This document shows, in pieces, positions 56,250 to 63,360 of a stretch of 64,000 nt of DNA. The notes beneath the pieces were generated by a model that had not been told where the DNA came from, searched no databases, and worked only from the letters and a program-made list of their open reading frames with translations. Positions within the stretch are counted from its first letter, which is position 1; the number at the start of each line of letters is the position of its first letter. A program made the translations under genes and the position numbers. The stretch is from NCBI RefSeq assembly GCF_000023825.1, contig NC_013061.1, positions 806,001 to 870,000 of the forward strand. Reading direction: 5' to 3'. The DNA is from Pedobacter heparinus DSM 2366. Its GTDB lineage: Bacteria > Bacteroidota > Bacteroidia > Sphingobacteriales > Sphingobacteriaceae.

Positions 56250-56269
56250 GATATTTAATATCAAAAATA
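56250..56269 (-). promoter_or_regulatory. Promoter box and 13-bp dyad of the AraC-type gene
   Basis: The plus strand carries GATATTTAATATC (56250-56262), a perfect 6-bp dyad around one base. It is followed by CAAAAATA (56262-56269), which is a TATTTTTG -7 box on the minus strand. The dyad touches the start codon, a good place for an autorepressor or leader control. Confidence 0.5.
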
Positions 56270-56369
56270 CGAAATTCAATGTTAATTTGTTGTTAACTAA
56301 TGAATTTGTAGTGTTAATCTAGCATATATATTGGAAAATGTACTGGTGATTTTTGGTTTTTATGAGTTT

Positions 56370-56377
56370 TATCTTTG
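56370..56377 (+). promoter_or_regulatory. Candidate -7 box for the exported beta-sandwich protein
   Basis: TATCTTTG matches TAnnTTTG 38 bases before the ATG at 56415. An upstream TTTG lies at 56352-56355, but the spacing is only 14 bases. Confidence 0.45.
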
Positions 56378-56414
56378 GTGTATGAATTAGTTGTTAAAAT
56401 TAAACATTACAGCC

Positions 56415-57008
56415 ATGAGAAATTTATTTAAAATCGGTGTTTTTGTAGTTTTTTTGTTGAATTCTGCAATGTTGCATGCAAATGATGATGGTTTTTCGTT
56501 CAAAGTTAAGCGTGTGGATAAAAAATCAGTCTCTTTTTTCATTGAAGGGGGGCAGACTGTTGCCCTTTCCCTGTATGATGACACTTATGAAGTTTTATAT
56601 CAGCAAACCATAAAAGCGTTGGGTTCTTCCACTAAAATATACAATCTGGATGCTTTTCCGGATGGTAATTACGTGTTCAGGTTAGTAACTGAACAGCGGA
56701 GTGCCGAATATAAGGTGTTGATTGCCGATGGTAAAGCTATAGTTGCTGAGCCAGTAGTGGTGGAAAGGTTTAAGCCGGTTTTTAGCAGGGACAATGAATT
56801 TGTAACCCTTGAACTGGAGAATGCACCTGCTGATCAGATAGAGGTTCAGGTTTTTGATAAATACAATGACCTGTTGTATAGCAAGATTTTTGATGTAAAG
56901 TCGAAATTCATTAAAAAATTTAATGTTGCACAGGTATATGCACGGGATTTGACTTTTACGGTTAAATGTAAAGACCAGGAGTTTAAAGAAGTAGTTTCTA
57001 TGTATTAG
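56415..57008 (+). CDS. Exported beta-sandwich hypothetical protein
   Basis: A 197-residue protein from ATG 56415 (MRNLFKIGVFVVFLLNSAMLHA), a clean signal peptide. The mature part appears to be two Ig-like halves of about 85 residues, each with the strand pair VTLELENAPADQIEVQVFDKYND or VALSLYDDTYEVLYQQT. It has no cysteine pair and no recognised domain. The frame upstream to 56391 adds MLKLNITA, which would disturb the signal. It is a single gene with its own promoter candidate and terminator. Relatives seem common in Bacteroidota, but I cannot state a function. Confidence 0.75.
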   Translation: MRNLFKIGVFVVFLLNSAMLHANDDGFSFKVKRVDKKSVSFFIEGGQTVALSLYDDTYEVLYQQTIKALGSSTKIYNLDAFPDGNYVFRLVTEQRSAEYKVLIADGKAIVAEPVVVERFKPVFSRDNEFVTLELENAPADQIEVQVFDKYNDLLYSKIFDVKSKFIKKFNVAQVYARDLTFTVKCKDQEFKEVVSMY

Positions 57009-57029
57009 TACATTGGAAAGATACTTTGA

Positions 57030-57063
57030 AGAGATTGCCTCAAAAGGGCAGTCTCTTTTTTTT
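57030..57063 (+). terminator. Intrinsic terminator after the beta-sandwich gene
   Basis: AGAGATTGCC (57030-57039) pairs with GGCAGTCTCT (57047-57056) with one G-T pair and a short loop, then nine T. Confidence 0.85.
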
Positions 57064-57070
57064 AAAAACC

Positions 57071-57101
57071 TTTGTATTTTAGAGATTTATCACTACTTTT
57101 G
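57071..57101 (+). promoter_or_regulatory. Promoter of the rpsF operon
   Basis: TTTG (57071-57074), 19 bases, then TACTTTTG (57094-57101): a textbook Bacteroidota housekeeping promoter (TTTG / TAnnTTTG). Transcription should begin near 57107, exactly where the leader hairpin starts. Confidence 0.82.
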
Positions 57102-57106
57102 CATCC

Positions 57107-57140
57107 CCTCATTGATGCGCGTTGAGCACATCAGGAGAGG
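57107..57140 (+). promoter_or_regulatory. rpsF leader hairpin, possible S6:S18 autoregulatory site
   Basis: CCTC (57107-57110) pairs with GAGG (57137-57140) and TGATGCGC (57113-57120) with GCACATCA (57126-57133, one C-A mismatch), around a 5-base loop. Ribosomal S6:S18 complexes are known to bind a structured leader of rpsF operons in many bacteria; this is the expected position, but the motif match is not verified. Confidence 0.45.
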
Positions 57141-57167
57141 ATTAATTAAAAAAACAAATAAATAACA

Positions 57168-57527
57168 ATGAATCAGTACGAAACTGTTATCGTTCTAACC
57201 CCGTTGTTGTCAGAAGAAGTTGCGAAAGAGGCGATTGCCAAATTCAGCAAGATCATCGCTGACAGCGGAGCCGAAATTGTTCAAGAGGACAATTGGGGTT
57301 TGAGAAAATTAGCGTATCCGATTGAAAAAAAAGCAAGCGGATTTTTCCACCTTACAGAGTACAAATCTTCAGGTGAATTAATTAACAAGTTGGAGTTGGA
57401 GCTTAAGCGCGATGAGCGTGTGCTACGTTTCCTTACCATTAGATTAGACCGTCATGCGGTTGCCTATAATGAGAAGAAACGCAGTGGTGCTTTTAACAAA
57501 AAACCTAAACAGGAGGCTGCAGTATAA
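57168..57527 (+). CDS. rpsF: 30S ribosomal protein S6
   Basis: A 119-residue S6, which binds 16S rRNA in the platform together with S18. The family fold is visible from [23 protein letters not shown] and [23 protein letters not shown]; the C-terminal tail is basic ([15 protein letters not shown]). It is first in the rpsF-rpsR-rplI operon, behind a strong promoter and a structured leader. The stop overlaps the rpsR ATG by one base (TAATG), so S6 and S18, which form a heterodimer, are translated together. Confidence 0.98.
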   Translation: MNQYETVIVLTPLLSEEVAKEAIAKFSKIIADSGAEIVQEDNWGLRKLAYPIEKKASGFFHLTEYKSSGELINKLELELKRDERVLRFLTIRLDRHAVAYNEKKRSGAFNKKPKQEAAV

Positions 57528-57790
57528 TGGCAAAGGATCAGATACAATATGTTACCGCTCCAAAGGTGGACGATAACAGAAAAAAATATTGCCGTTTCAG
57601 AAAAAACGGGATTAAATATATCGATTATAAAGACGCAAACTTCTTATTGAAATTTATCAATGACCAGGGTAAAATTTTACCTCGCCGTTTAACCGGTACT
57701 TCATTGAAGTTTCAACGTAAAGTGGCTCAGGCGGTAAAACGTGCACGTCACATTGGTTTGTTACCTTTTGTTGCTGACCAATTAAAATAG
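57527..57790 (+). CDS. rpsR: 30S ribosomal protein S18
   Basis: An 87-residue S18 with [20 protein letters not shown] and the conserved [30 protein letters not shown]. It pairs with S6 on the small-subunit platform. It retains one cysteine (Cys22, in KYCRF) but not a CxxC zinc knuckle, so it is the zinc-free form. Translation is coupled to rpsF through the TAATG overlap, and rplI follows after 10 bases. Confidence 0.98.
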   Translation: MAKDQIQYVTAPKVDDNRKKYCRFRKNGIKYIDYKDANFLLKFINDQGKILPRRLTGTSLKFQRKVAQAVKRARHIGLLPFVADQLK

Positions 57791-57800
57791 GAGCTGAGAG

Positions 57801-58244
57801 ATGGAAATTATTTTAAAACAAGATATCAAATCCCTAGGGGAAAAAGATGATATCGTGAATGTAAAGCCAGGATACGGCCGTAACTACCTGATTCCTCAGG
57901 GATTTGGTGAGCTGGCTACTCCTTCAGCTAAAAAGGTATTAGCAGAAAACTTAAAGCAGGCTGCTTTTAAACAAGATAAAATTAAGAAAGATGCGGAAGG
58001 CATTGCAGAGCGTTTAACTGAGGTTAAATTAACTATTGGTGCTAAAGCTGGTGAGACAGGTAAGATTTTTGGTGCAGTAAATACCATTATGATTGCTGAG
58101 GCATTGAAACAAAAAGGTTTTGATGTTGACCGTCGCCGTATCACTTTCGAAACTGAGCCTAAGTTTGTTGGCGAATATGTAGCCAACTTAAACTTGCACA
58201 AAGAGGTGAAAGTTAAAGTTCCTTTTGAAGTTGTAGCTGAATAA
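57801..58244 (+). CDS. rplI: 50S ribosomal protein L9
   Basis: A 147-residue L9 with the N-terminal rRNA-binding domain (MEIILKQDIKSLGEKDDIVNVKPGYGRNYLIPQ), the long connecting helix (about 45-75) and the C-terminal globular domain (about 80-147; GKIFGAVNTIMIAEAL). It binds 23S rRNA at the base of the L1 stalk and reaches toward the next ribosome. It is the last gene of the operon and is followed by a strong GC-rich terminator. Confidence 0.98.
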   Translation: MEIILKQDIKSLGEKDDIVNVKPGYGRNYLIPQGFGELATPSAKKVLAENLKQAAFKQDKIKKDAEGIAERLTEVKLTIGAKAGETGKIFGAVNTIMIAEALKQKGFDVDRRRITFETEPKFVGEYVANLNLHKEVKVKVPFEVVAE

Positions 58245-58264
58245 TTAGCTGTAAACAGAAATAG

Positions 58265-58295
58265 AAAAGCGCCCCATAACCGGGGCGCTTTTTTT
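58265..58295 (+). terminator. Intrinsic terminator of the rpsF operon
   Basis: GCGCCCC (58269-58275) pairs with GGGGCGC (58282-58288), extended by AAAA / TTTT, and is followed by seven T. Confidence 0.95.
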
Positions 58296-58320
58296 ATAGG
58301 TATTTTTTGCAATTAAGCTT

Positions 58321-58328
58321 TACCTTTG
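58321..58328 (+). promoter_or_regulatory. Candidate -7 box immediately before mtgA
   Basis: TACCTTTG, an exact TAnnTTTG, ends 5 bases before the ATG at 58334. If functional, the transcript would start at or within the first codon (leaderless) or serve the internal ATG at 58394. Confidence 0.4.
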
Positions 58329-58333
58329 CACTG

Positions 58334-59059
58334 ATGTCAAAACGTAAACGGACAAACACACGAAAGTCCGCCCCCTCTCTGTTCAAAAGGACCATGTCGG
58401 TCGTAACCCGGGTTTTTCTCTGGTTTTTAATGGTAAGTGTATTGTGGGTATTGATTTACCGCTTTGTGAACCCGCCCATTACCCTATTGATGGTGCTGCG
58501 CAATATAGAGCTTACAACCGATGGTAAGCCGGCTAAAATGGAGAAAGAATGGGTGGATTTTGAGGATATTTCGGATAACATGAAGCGCGCCGCTGTTTCT
58601 GCAGAGGATCAGCTGTTTTTAAAACATATAGGTTTTGATGTAAAGGCGATAGAAAAAGCTTTTCAAACGAATAAAAAAGGGAAGAAGATAAAGGGTGGCA
58701 GTACCATTTCGCAGCAAACGGCCAAGAATGTTTTTTTATGGCCGGGTCGTTCCTGGCTGCGTAAAGGCTTTGAAGCTTATTTTACCTTGCTGATTGAAAT
58801 GCTGTGGAGCAAGGAACGAATCCTGGAAGTTTACCTGAATGTAATTGAAATGGGGGATGGTATTTATGGTGCTGAAGCCGCTGCACAAGCCTATTTCGGT
58901 AAATCATGTACTAAGCTGAGCCGTTCTCAGGCTGCATTGATTGCTGCCTGCTTTCCGAATCCCAGAAGGTGGACACCGGTGAGACCGACGCAATACATCA
59001 AACACCGCCAGTATCTTATCCTTAAGAATATGAGAAGGTTAGGTCCGCTTGATTTTTAA
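58334..59059 (+). CDS. mtgA: Monofunctional peptidoglycan glycosyltransferase
   Basis: A 241-residue GT51 enzyme that polymerises lipid II into glycan strands at the inner membrane. A basic N-terminus is followed by one transmembrane helix (about 24-43; VFLWFLMVSVLWVLIYRF). The GT51 motifs are complete: AVSAEDQLFLKHIGFD with the catalytic glutamate, KGGSTISQQTAKNVFL, SKERILEVYLNVIEMGDGIYGAEAAAQAYFGK, and SRSQAALIAACFPNPRRW. There is no transpeptidase domain. The start at 58334 fits family length; ATG 58394 would lose the basic tail. The stop abuts the stop of the convergent gene at 59060. Confidence 0.96.
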   Translation: MSKRKRTNTRKSAPSLFKRTMSVVTRVFLWFLMVSVLWVLIYRFVNPPITLLMVLRNIELTTDGKPAKMEKEWVDFEDISDNMKRAAVSAEDQLFLKHIGFDVKAIEKAFQTNKKGKKIKGGSTISQQTAKNVFLWPGRSWLRKGFEAYFTLLIEMLWSKERILEVYLNVIEMGDGIYGAEAAAQAYFGKSCTKLSRSQAALIAACFPNPRRWTPVRPTQYIKHRQYLILKNMRRLGPLDF

Positions 59060-59539
59060 TTACAGTAAATGTGCAAATACTTTACTGTGCCAGCTTTGTT
59101 CAAATGGCGTTTCCCATTTGTCTTCAAACTCCTGACGCGTTTGTACCAGATTGTTGAAAACTATAGTCTCGGGCGTAACGGTTTTGATGTTTACCAGGGT
59201 CTCAAAATCTTCTTTGTTCGTTACAATTACCTTATCGTCAATTTTGTAGGCAATGTTAAACCTGTCGAACAGGTCTACATTATAGGTCTGTTCAATTTCT
59301 TTAATGATGCGGACAGAGGCGTCTATAGAACATCCGGTAACACCGGCAGCGGCCTCATCAACGGTAAATACGATAAAGAAATTGTGCAGTATTTCGGCTT
59401 TTGCCTTTAACTGATGTCCATGCGCTTTCCAGGCCGAAGCAAAGTCGTCTAATTTTTGTTGTATAGCAGTTACTTCGTCATTTGTGAATGCGCGGTTACT
59501 TTGGTAGATCCAAACTTTAGATTGTGGAGAAAAACTCAT
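59060..59539 (-). CDS. Conserved Bacteroidota protein of unknown function
   Basis: A 159-residue cytosolic protein from ATG 59539 (MSFSPQSKVWIYQSNRAF). A TTG at 59545 would add two residues. It is a compact alpha/beta protein with HNFFIVFTVDEAAAGVTGCSIDASVRIIKEI near the middle and a Trp-rich end (WETPFEQSWH). Homologues in related genomes are often labelled as an ABC transporter ATPase, but no Walker motif is present here, so that label is not justified. It stands alone between convergent and divergent neighbours. Confidence 0.75.
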   Translation of the reverse strand: MSFSPQSKVWIYQSNRAFTNDEVTAIQQKLDDFASAWKAHGHQLKAKAEILHNFFIVFTVDEAAAGVTGCSIDASVRIIKEIEQTYNVDLFDRFNIAYKIDDKVIVTNKEDFETLVNIKTVTPETIVFNNLVQTRQEFEDKWETPFEQSWHSKVFAHLL

Positions 59540-59589
59540 GTTCAAATTTAAGAAATTATTTAAATTGATACTGCTAAATTCTTAACGTG

Positions 59590-60069
59590 ATGAATAAGTT
59601 TACATTGAGCTTAAAAATGTCCTTCTTTTTGCTGATTTGCCTTGTTTTTATGGGCTTTAACGAAAGGATATCAGATGAATATACGGTTTATATTCAAAAA
59701 AAGCTGGCAGAACATTACGATAGCCGTCTGGATGAAGCACAAATTAAGCGTTATGAATTAAATGTTACCAACAGAGGCTTTTGCCGTTACAAACGCTATT
59801 TTAACAGTGGAAAAGTAGAGTATTTTTCTTTTAACCTGGTGAAATTTAAAGATCTTGACTATTACGGGACAGACAAAAGTGGGAAACTATACCTGCGTAC
59901 GAAGGGAGAGGATGTAATTGTGCAGACTTATAACGATAAAAGTGGCGGTGATATTGACAGTATGGCGGCTTATATGATGATCCCCTTAAAAGATATAGAG
60001 CCGCAGGACCTGGCGGATCTTTCGGAGCGGCTGGTTAAAATGAATGCGCAGCTGCTGGCTCAAAAATAG
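59590..60069 (+). CDS. Exported hypothetical protein
   Basis: A 159-residue protein from ATG 59590 (MNKFTLSLKMSFFLLICLVFM), with a signal segment and a mature part of mixed alpha/beta character (YTVYIQKKLAEHYDSRLDEAQIKRYEL; GFCRYKRYFNSGKVEYFSFNLVKFKDLDYYG). No family is recognised. The 3' end overlaps the convergent MBL-fold gene by 35 bases. It is divergent from the preceding gene with only 50 bases between the starts. Confidence 0.65.
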   Translation: MNKFTLSLKMSFFLLICLVFMGFNERISDEYTVYIQKKLAEHYDSRLDEAQIKRYELNVTNRGFCRYKRYFNSGKVEYFSFNLVKFKDLDYYGTDKSGKLYLRTKGEDVIVQTYNDKSGGDIDSMAAYMMIPLKDIEPQDLADLSERLVKMNAQLLAQK

Positions 60070-60832
60070 TATACACCTGGGTTTCTTCATACCTGGAGGC
60101 CACGATGATTTCGGTGCCATTGGCCTGTTGCCGGAACAGCTCCAGGGCCAGATCGGGGCAGTTGTTGTCTTTAGACAAGTGGGCGAGCAGCAGGTGCGTC
60201 ATGAAAGCAGGCCTATGGCTGCTGAAAAGATCAAGTGCTTTTTTATTGGATAAGTGGCCCTTGCCCCCGCTGATGCGCTTTTTAAGGAAATAAGGGTAAG
60301 CACTTTTTTCCAGCAGGGCATCGTCATAATTGGCTTCGAGGAAAGCTGCATGACATTGTCTGAAATGAAATATGAGCTGGTCGCAGGCTTCTCCGATATC
60401 TGTAAATACACCAACTTTGGTTTCCCCGCAGGCCACCACAAAGCTGTAGGGCTCTGAGGCATCGTGTATTTTAAGGAATCCTGTAACCGTAAGGCTGCCT
60501 ATCTGAATGGTCTCGTTGTTGTTTAAATAGTTGATGAGCTCTTCTCTAAGGTTGAAGCGGCAGCCGGAAAGGGTACCAGGGCTGATGTAAACAGGCAAGT
60601 TATATTTCGCGGCCAGGGTACAAAGACCTTTAACGTGGTCGGTATGTTCGTGGGAAATGAATATGGCTTTTACCTTTTGCATAGATAAGCCCAGCCGGAA
60701 CATTCTCTTTTCAGTTTCCCGGCATGAAATACCGACATCCACCAATATGGCTTCCCTTTCGTTACCCACATAGTAGCAGTTACCGTTACTTCCGGAATTT
60801 AAGGAGGCAATAAAGAGGTGTTTACAATCCAT
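60035..60832 (-). CDS. YycJ/WalJ-like MBL-fold metallohydrolase
   Basis: A 265-residue metallo-beta-lactamase-fold protein from ATG 60832 (MDCKHLFIASLNSGSNGNCYYVG). The SGSNGNCYYV opening and the metal motif FISHEHTDHVKGL are characteristic of the YycJ/WalJ group, linked in Firmicutes to DNA metabolism and wall homeostasis and thought to be an exonuclease-like enzyme. Further metal-binding positions are in FTDIGEACDQ and HLLLAHLSKDNNCP. The longer start at 60874 is rejected because it overlaps the upstream gene more and adds no family sequence. It overlaps the iron-sulfur gene by 11 bases and probably shares its transcript. Confidence 0.9.
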   Translation of the reverse strand: MDCKHLFIASLNSGSNGNCYYVGNEREAILVDVGISCRETEKRMFRLGLSMQKVKAIFISHEHTDHVKGLCTLAAKYNLPVYISPGTLSGCRFNLREELINYLNNNETIQIGSLTVTGFLKIHDASEPYSFVVACGETKVGVFTDIGEACDQLIFHFRQCHAAFLEANYDDALLEKSAYPYFLKKRISGGKGHLSNKKALDLFSSHRPAFMTHLLLAHLSKDNNCPDLALELFRQQANGTEIIVASRYEETQVYTIFEPAAAHSF

Positions 60833-61622
60833 TTGCCCTGGCGGTGATTTCTGCAATGTCCAGCACCTGTACATTCTGTTCCTGTTCTTTCATTTTTACG
60901 CCGTCCCTAAGCATGGTCATACAGAAAGGGCAGGAGGCTGCAATAACCTGGGGCTGGGTTTCCAGTGCTTCCTCAATCCTTTCTATGTTGATGTCTTTGT
61001 TGCCTTTTTCTGGTTCTTTAAACATCTGGGCACCGCCTGCACCACAGCACAGGCCGTTTGATCTGCAGCGTTTCATTTCCACAAGCTGGGCATCCAGTGC
61101 TTCCAGTGCTTTTCTTGGCGCTTCGTATACGTCGTTGCCCCGGCCCAGGTAACAGGGGTCGTGATAAGTGATCTTTTTGCCTTTAAAGCTTTCTCCCCCT
61201 TCAGCTTTGAGCTTTCCCTCATTTATAAGCTGCTGGATGAGCTGGGTATGGTGGATCACCTCATAATTGCCGCCCAGCCCCGGGTATTCATTTTTGATGG
61301 TATTGAAACAATGCGGGCATCCGGTAACTATTTTTTTTATGTTGTAGGCATTCAGTACTTCTATATTGGTCATGGCCTGCATCTGGAACAGGAATTCATT
61401 TCCTGCGCGTTTTGCCGGATCGCCGGTACAGCTTTCTTCGGTACCCAGTACAGCATATTTTAAGCCTACATGATGTAATATTTTACAGATATCGCGTGTG
61501 GTTTTCTGTGCCCTTTCATCATAACTTCCGGCGCAGCCTACCCAGAACAGGATTTCAGGTTCTTTGCCTTTGGCTATCATTTCTGCCATTGTTGGCACTT
61601 CAAAATTTAGTTGTGCGCTCAT
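60822..61622 (-). CDS. CCG-domain iron-sulfur oxidoreductase subunit (HdrB/GlpC-like)
   Basis: A 266-residue cytosolic protein with two CCG-type cysteine clusters. The first region has WVGCAGSYDERAQ (27-39), Cys65 and the GCPHC pair (102, 105). The second has HDPCYLGRG (157), LCCGAGGAQM (192-193) and SCPFCMTML (231, 234). Such domains bind noncubane iron-sulfur clusters in heterodisulfide-reductase-type and lactate/glycolate-oxidase electron transfer subunits. It pairs with the membrane Fe-S subunit 32 bases upstream, suggesting one electron-transfer complex. The electron donor is not evident. Confidence 0.92.
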   Translation of the reverse strand: MSAQLNFEVPTMAEMIAKGKEPEILFWVGCAGSYDERAQKTTRDICKILHHVGLKYAVLGTEESCTGDPAKRAGNEFLFQMQAMTNIEVLNAYNIKKIVTGCPHCFNTIKNEYPGLGGNYEVIHHTQLIQQLINEGKLKAEGGESFKGKKITYHDPCYLGRGNDVYEAPRKALEALDAQLVEMKRCRSNGLCCGAGGAQMFKEPEKGNKDINIERIEEALETQPQVIAASCPFCMTMLRDGVKMKEQEQNVQVLDIAEITARANGL

Positions 61623-61654
61623 GTTTAAAGCTATATTGTAGATTTAAAATTCAA

Positions 61655-62932
61655 TTAACTCTCTTTTGCCCAGTTGAACCTGTCGGACGGTGAATATTTC
61701 CAGGGTGCCCCATTGTTTTCTATATTGCCGAGCATGGTATTGATGCTGGCGGGCGATTGGGATTCTTCCATCACCGCATACCTTCTCAGTTCGGTGATGA
61801 TGGACAGTGGGTCTATATTGATAGGGCAGGCCTGTGTACAGGCGTTGCAACTGGTACAGGCCCAGATCTCTTCACGGGTAATGTAAGTATCGATCAGCGA
61901 TTTGCCATCCTCAAGTCCATTCTTTCCAACTTCTTCCATTCTGTCGCGGGTATCCATCATGATCTTTCGGGGTGAAAGCAGTTTGCCGGTGATGTTTGCA
62001 GGGCAAACAGAGGTACACCTTCCGCATTCGGTGCAGGTATAGGCATTCATCAGGTTAACCCAGGTCAGGTCGTTTACATCTTTAGCACCAAAGCGGCCCG
62101 GAGCAGCCTCTGGCGGTGTAAATGATGGGTCCAGCATAGCCTTTACCTCATTGGTTACACTTTCCATATTTGTAAATTCACCTTTAGGTTCCAGGTTGGA
62201 GAAATAAGTGTTTGGAAAAGCAAAGATGATGTGGAAGTGTTTGGAATAGGGCAGATAGTTTAAAAAGGCAAATATGCCAATAATGTGGAACCACCAGCAG
62301 CCCCTTTCTATAGCAATTAAGCCTGCCGCCGTATCGGGTAAAAGGTTTTGCAGGAACTGGCTTACCGGAAATGCACCAGCGGCCGTATAATGTCCAAGGC
62401 CCATAGCCTGTAATTTTGCGTCAGCTGCATTCATGGTTAAAAAGGCGGTCATGAGTAGGATTTCTGTGATCAGGATGTAATTGGCATCCGATCTGGGCCA
62501 GCTTTTCATTTCTACACCACTGAACCTTTTTAATTTAAGGACGTTTCTGCGGATTAAAAAGATGGCGCAGGCCAGCCATACGCCAAGGGCCAGGAATTCA
62601 AATGAACCGATGAGTATATTGTATAGGGTGCCCAGGCCACCAAATATGCGGTGGGTGCCAAAAATACCATCTATCATAATTTCCAGTACCTCGATATTAA
62701 TGATGACAAAGCCAGCATAGACAATGAGGTGCAGGAAGGCCGGGATAGGCCGGAAAAACATTTTTGTTTGCCCAAATGCTACTTTGAGCATGGTCATCAT
62801 TCTTTTTTGTGGCTGATCGGAGCGATTGGCAGCTCTTCCAAGCCGGATGTTACGGATAACTTTTTTTAAGTTATAACTGAACAAGGCGATGGCAGCCAAT
62901 GTAATGACAATAAACAGGATTTGTGACACCAT
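61655..62932 (-). CDS. Membrane-bound 4Fe-4S ferredoxin-type oxidoreductase (HdrC/NarI-like)
   Basis: A 425-residue protein with an N-terminal membrane domain of about five to six helices, resembling the nitrate-reductase gamma cytochrome b type (helices about 4-22, 63-85, 105-127, 152-169, 213-232). The cytosolic C-terminal domain carries two complete 4Fe-4S motifs: Cys 300/303/306/310 and Cys 359/362/365/369 (CTECGRCTSVCP and CTSCNACTQACP). With the CCG subunit downstream it should pass electrons between a quinone pool and a cytosolic partner. It heads an operon of three genes (this, the CCG protein, the MBL hydrolase). Confidence 0.92.
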   Translation of the reverse strand: MVSQILFIVITLAAIALFSYNLKKVIRNIRLGRAANRSDQPQKRMMTMLKVAFGQTKMFFRPIPAFLHLIVYAGFVIINIEVLEIMIDGIFGTHRIFGGLGTLYNILIGSFEFLALGVWLACAIFLIRRNVLKLKRFSGVEMKSWPRSDANYILITEILLMTAFLTMNAADAKLQAMGLGHYTAAGAFPVSQFLQNLLPDTAAGLIAIERGCWWFHIIGIFAFLNYLPYSKHFHIIFAFPNTYFSNLEPKGEFTNMESVTNEVKAMLDPSFTPPEAAPGRFGAKDVNDLTWVNLMNAYTCTECGRCTSVCPANITGKLLSPRKIMMDTRDRMEEVGKNGLEDGKSLIDTYITREEIWACTSCNACTQACPINIDPLSIITELRRYAVMEESQSPASINTMLGNIENNGAPWKYSPSDRFNWAKES

Positions 62933-63065
62933 TTGAAATATCTTTTATTGTGTGGCTAAGTTAAAATATTTAGCCCAAAACAAATTATTATGCATGCATA
63001 AAACTGTAAAATTTAGAAGGGATTTAAATAAAAAGGGTTTATTTTAAATTATTTTGAAAAAAGAT

Positions 63066-63095
63066 TTTGATGTTCAAAAAAAGACACTACATTTG
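63066..63095 (+). promoter_or_regulatory. Promoter of tRNA-Phe
   Basis: TTTG (63066-63069), 18 bases, then TACATTTG (63088-63095): full match to the Bacteroidota consensus, about 48 bases before the mature tRNA. Confidence 0.8.
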
Positions 63096-63143
63096 CACTC
63101 CCAACCGAGGGGAACATGGTAAAACATGTGGAATAAATAAGAT

Positions 63144-63216
63144 GGTACGGTAGCTCAGTCGGTAGAGCAATGGACTGAAAATCCATGTGTCGCCGGTTCG
63201 ATCCCGGCCCATACCA
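63144..63216 (+). tRNA. tRNA-Phe (anticodon GAA)
   Basis: A full cloverleaf of 73 bases without encoded CCA. The acceptor strand GGTACGG is followed by TA, the D-arm GCTC...GAGC, the anticodon stem ATGGA / TCCAT with loop CTGAAAA (GAA at 34-36), the variable loop GTGTC, the T-arm GCCGG TTCGATC CCGGC, then CCATACC and discriminator A. Acceptor pair 5:68 is C-A instead of Watson-Crick. It is transcribed from its own strong promoter and ends at a terminator. Confidence 0.95.
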
Positions 63217-63225
63217 CACTTAGAT

Positions 63226-63261
63226 AAAAAGGCCTTTATTCGAAAGATAAAGGCCTTTTTT
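63226..63261 (+). terminator. Intrinsic terminator after tRNA-Phe
   Basis: AAAAAGGCCTTTAT (63226-63239) pairs perfectly with ATAAAGGCCTTTTT (63247-63260) around a 7-base loop, followed by one more T. Confidence 0.92.
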
Positions 63262-63360
63262 GCGTTTAACACGCTATATTTGTTCGAACTCCACGTGCGT
63301 CTATTCAGACTTATTTTACGAGTTAAATTGCTATATTTAGCCGTTTATATCATCCCAGCT

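Noticed and set aside
59060..59539. ABC transporter ATPase label for the conserved 159-residue protein
   Set aside because: No Walker A, signature or Walker B motif is present.
62990..63001. ATGCATGCAT palindrome and nearby GGCTAA/TTAGCC repeat upstream of the Fe-S operon
   Set aside because: Short AT-rich palindromes are expected by chance here and the promoter boxes could not be aligned with them.
63187..63360. Extended start of the final lipoprotein through tRNA-Phe
   Set aside because: The upstream frame reads through the tRNA and its terminator; ATG 63361 precedes a proper signal and lipobox.
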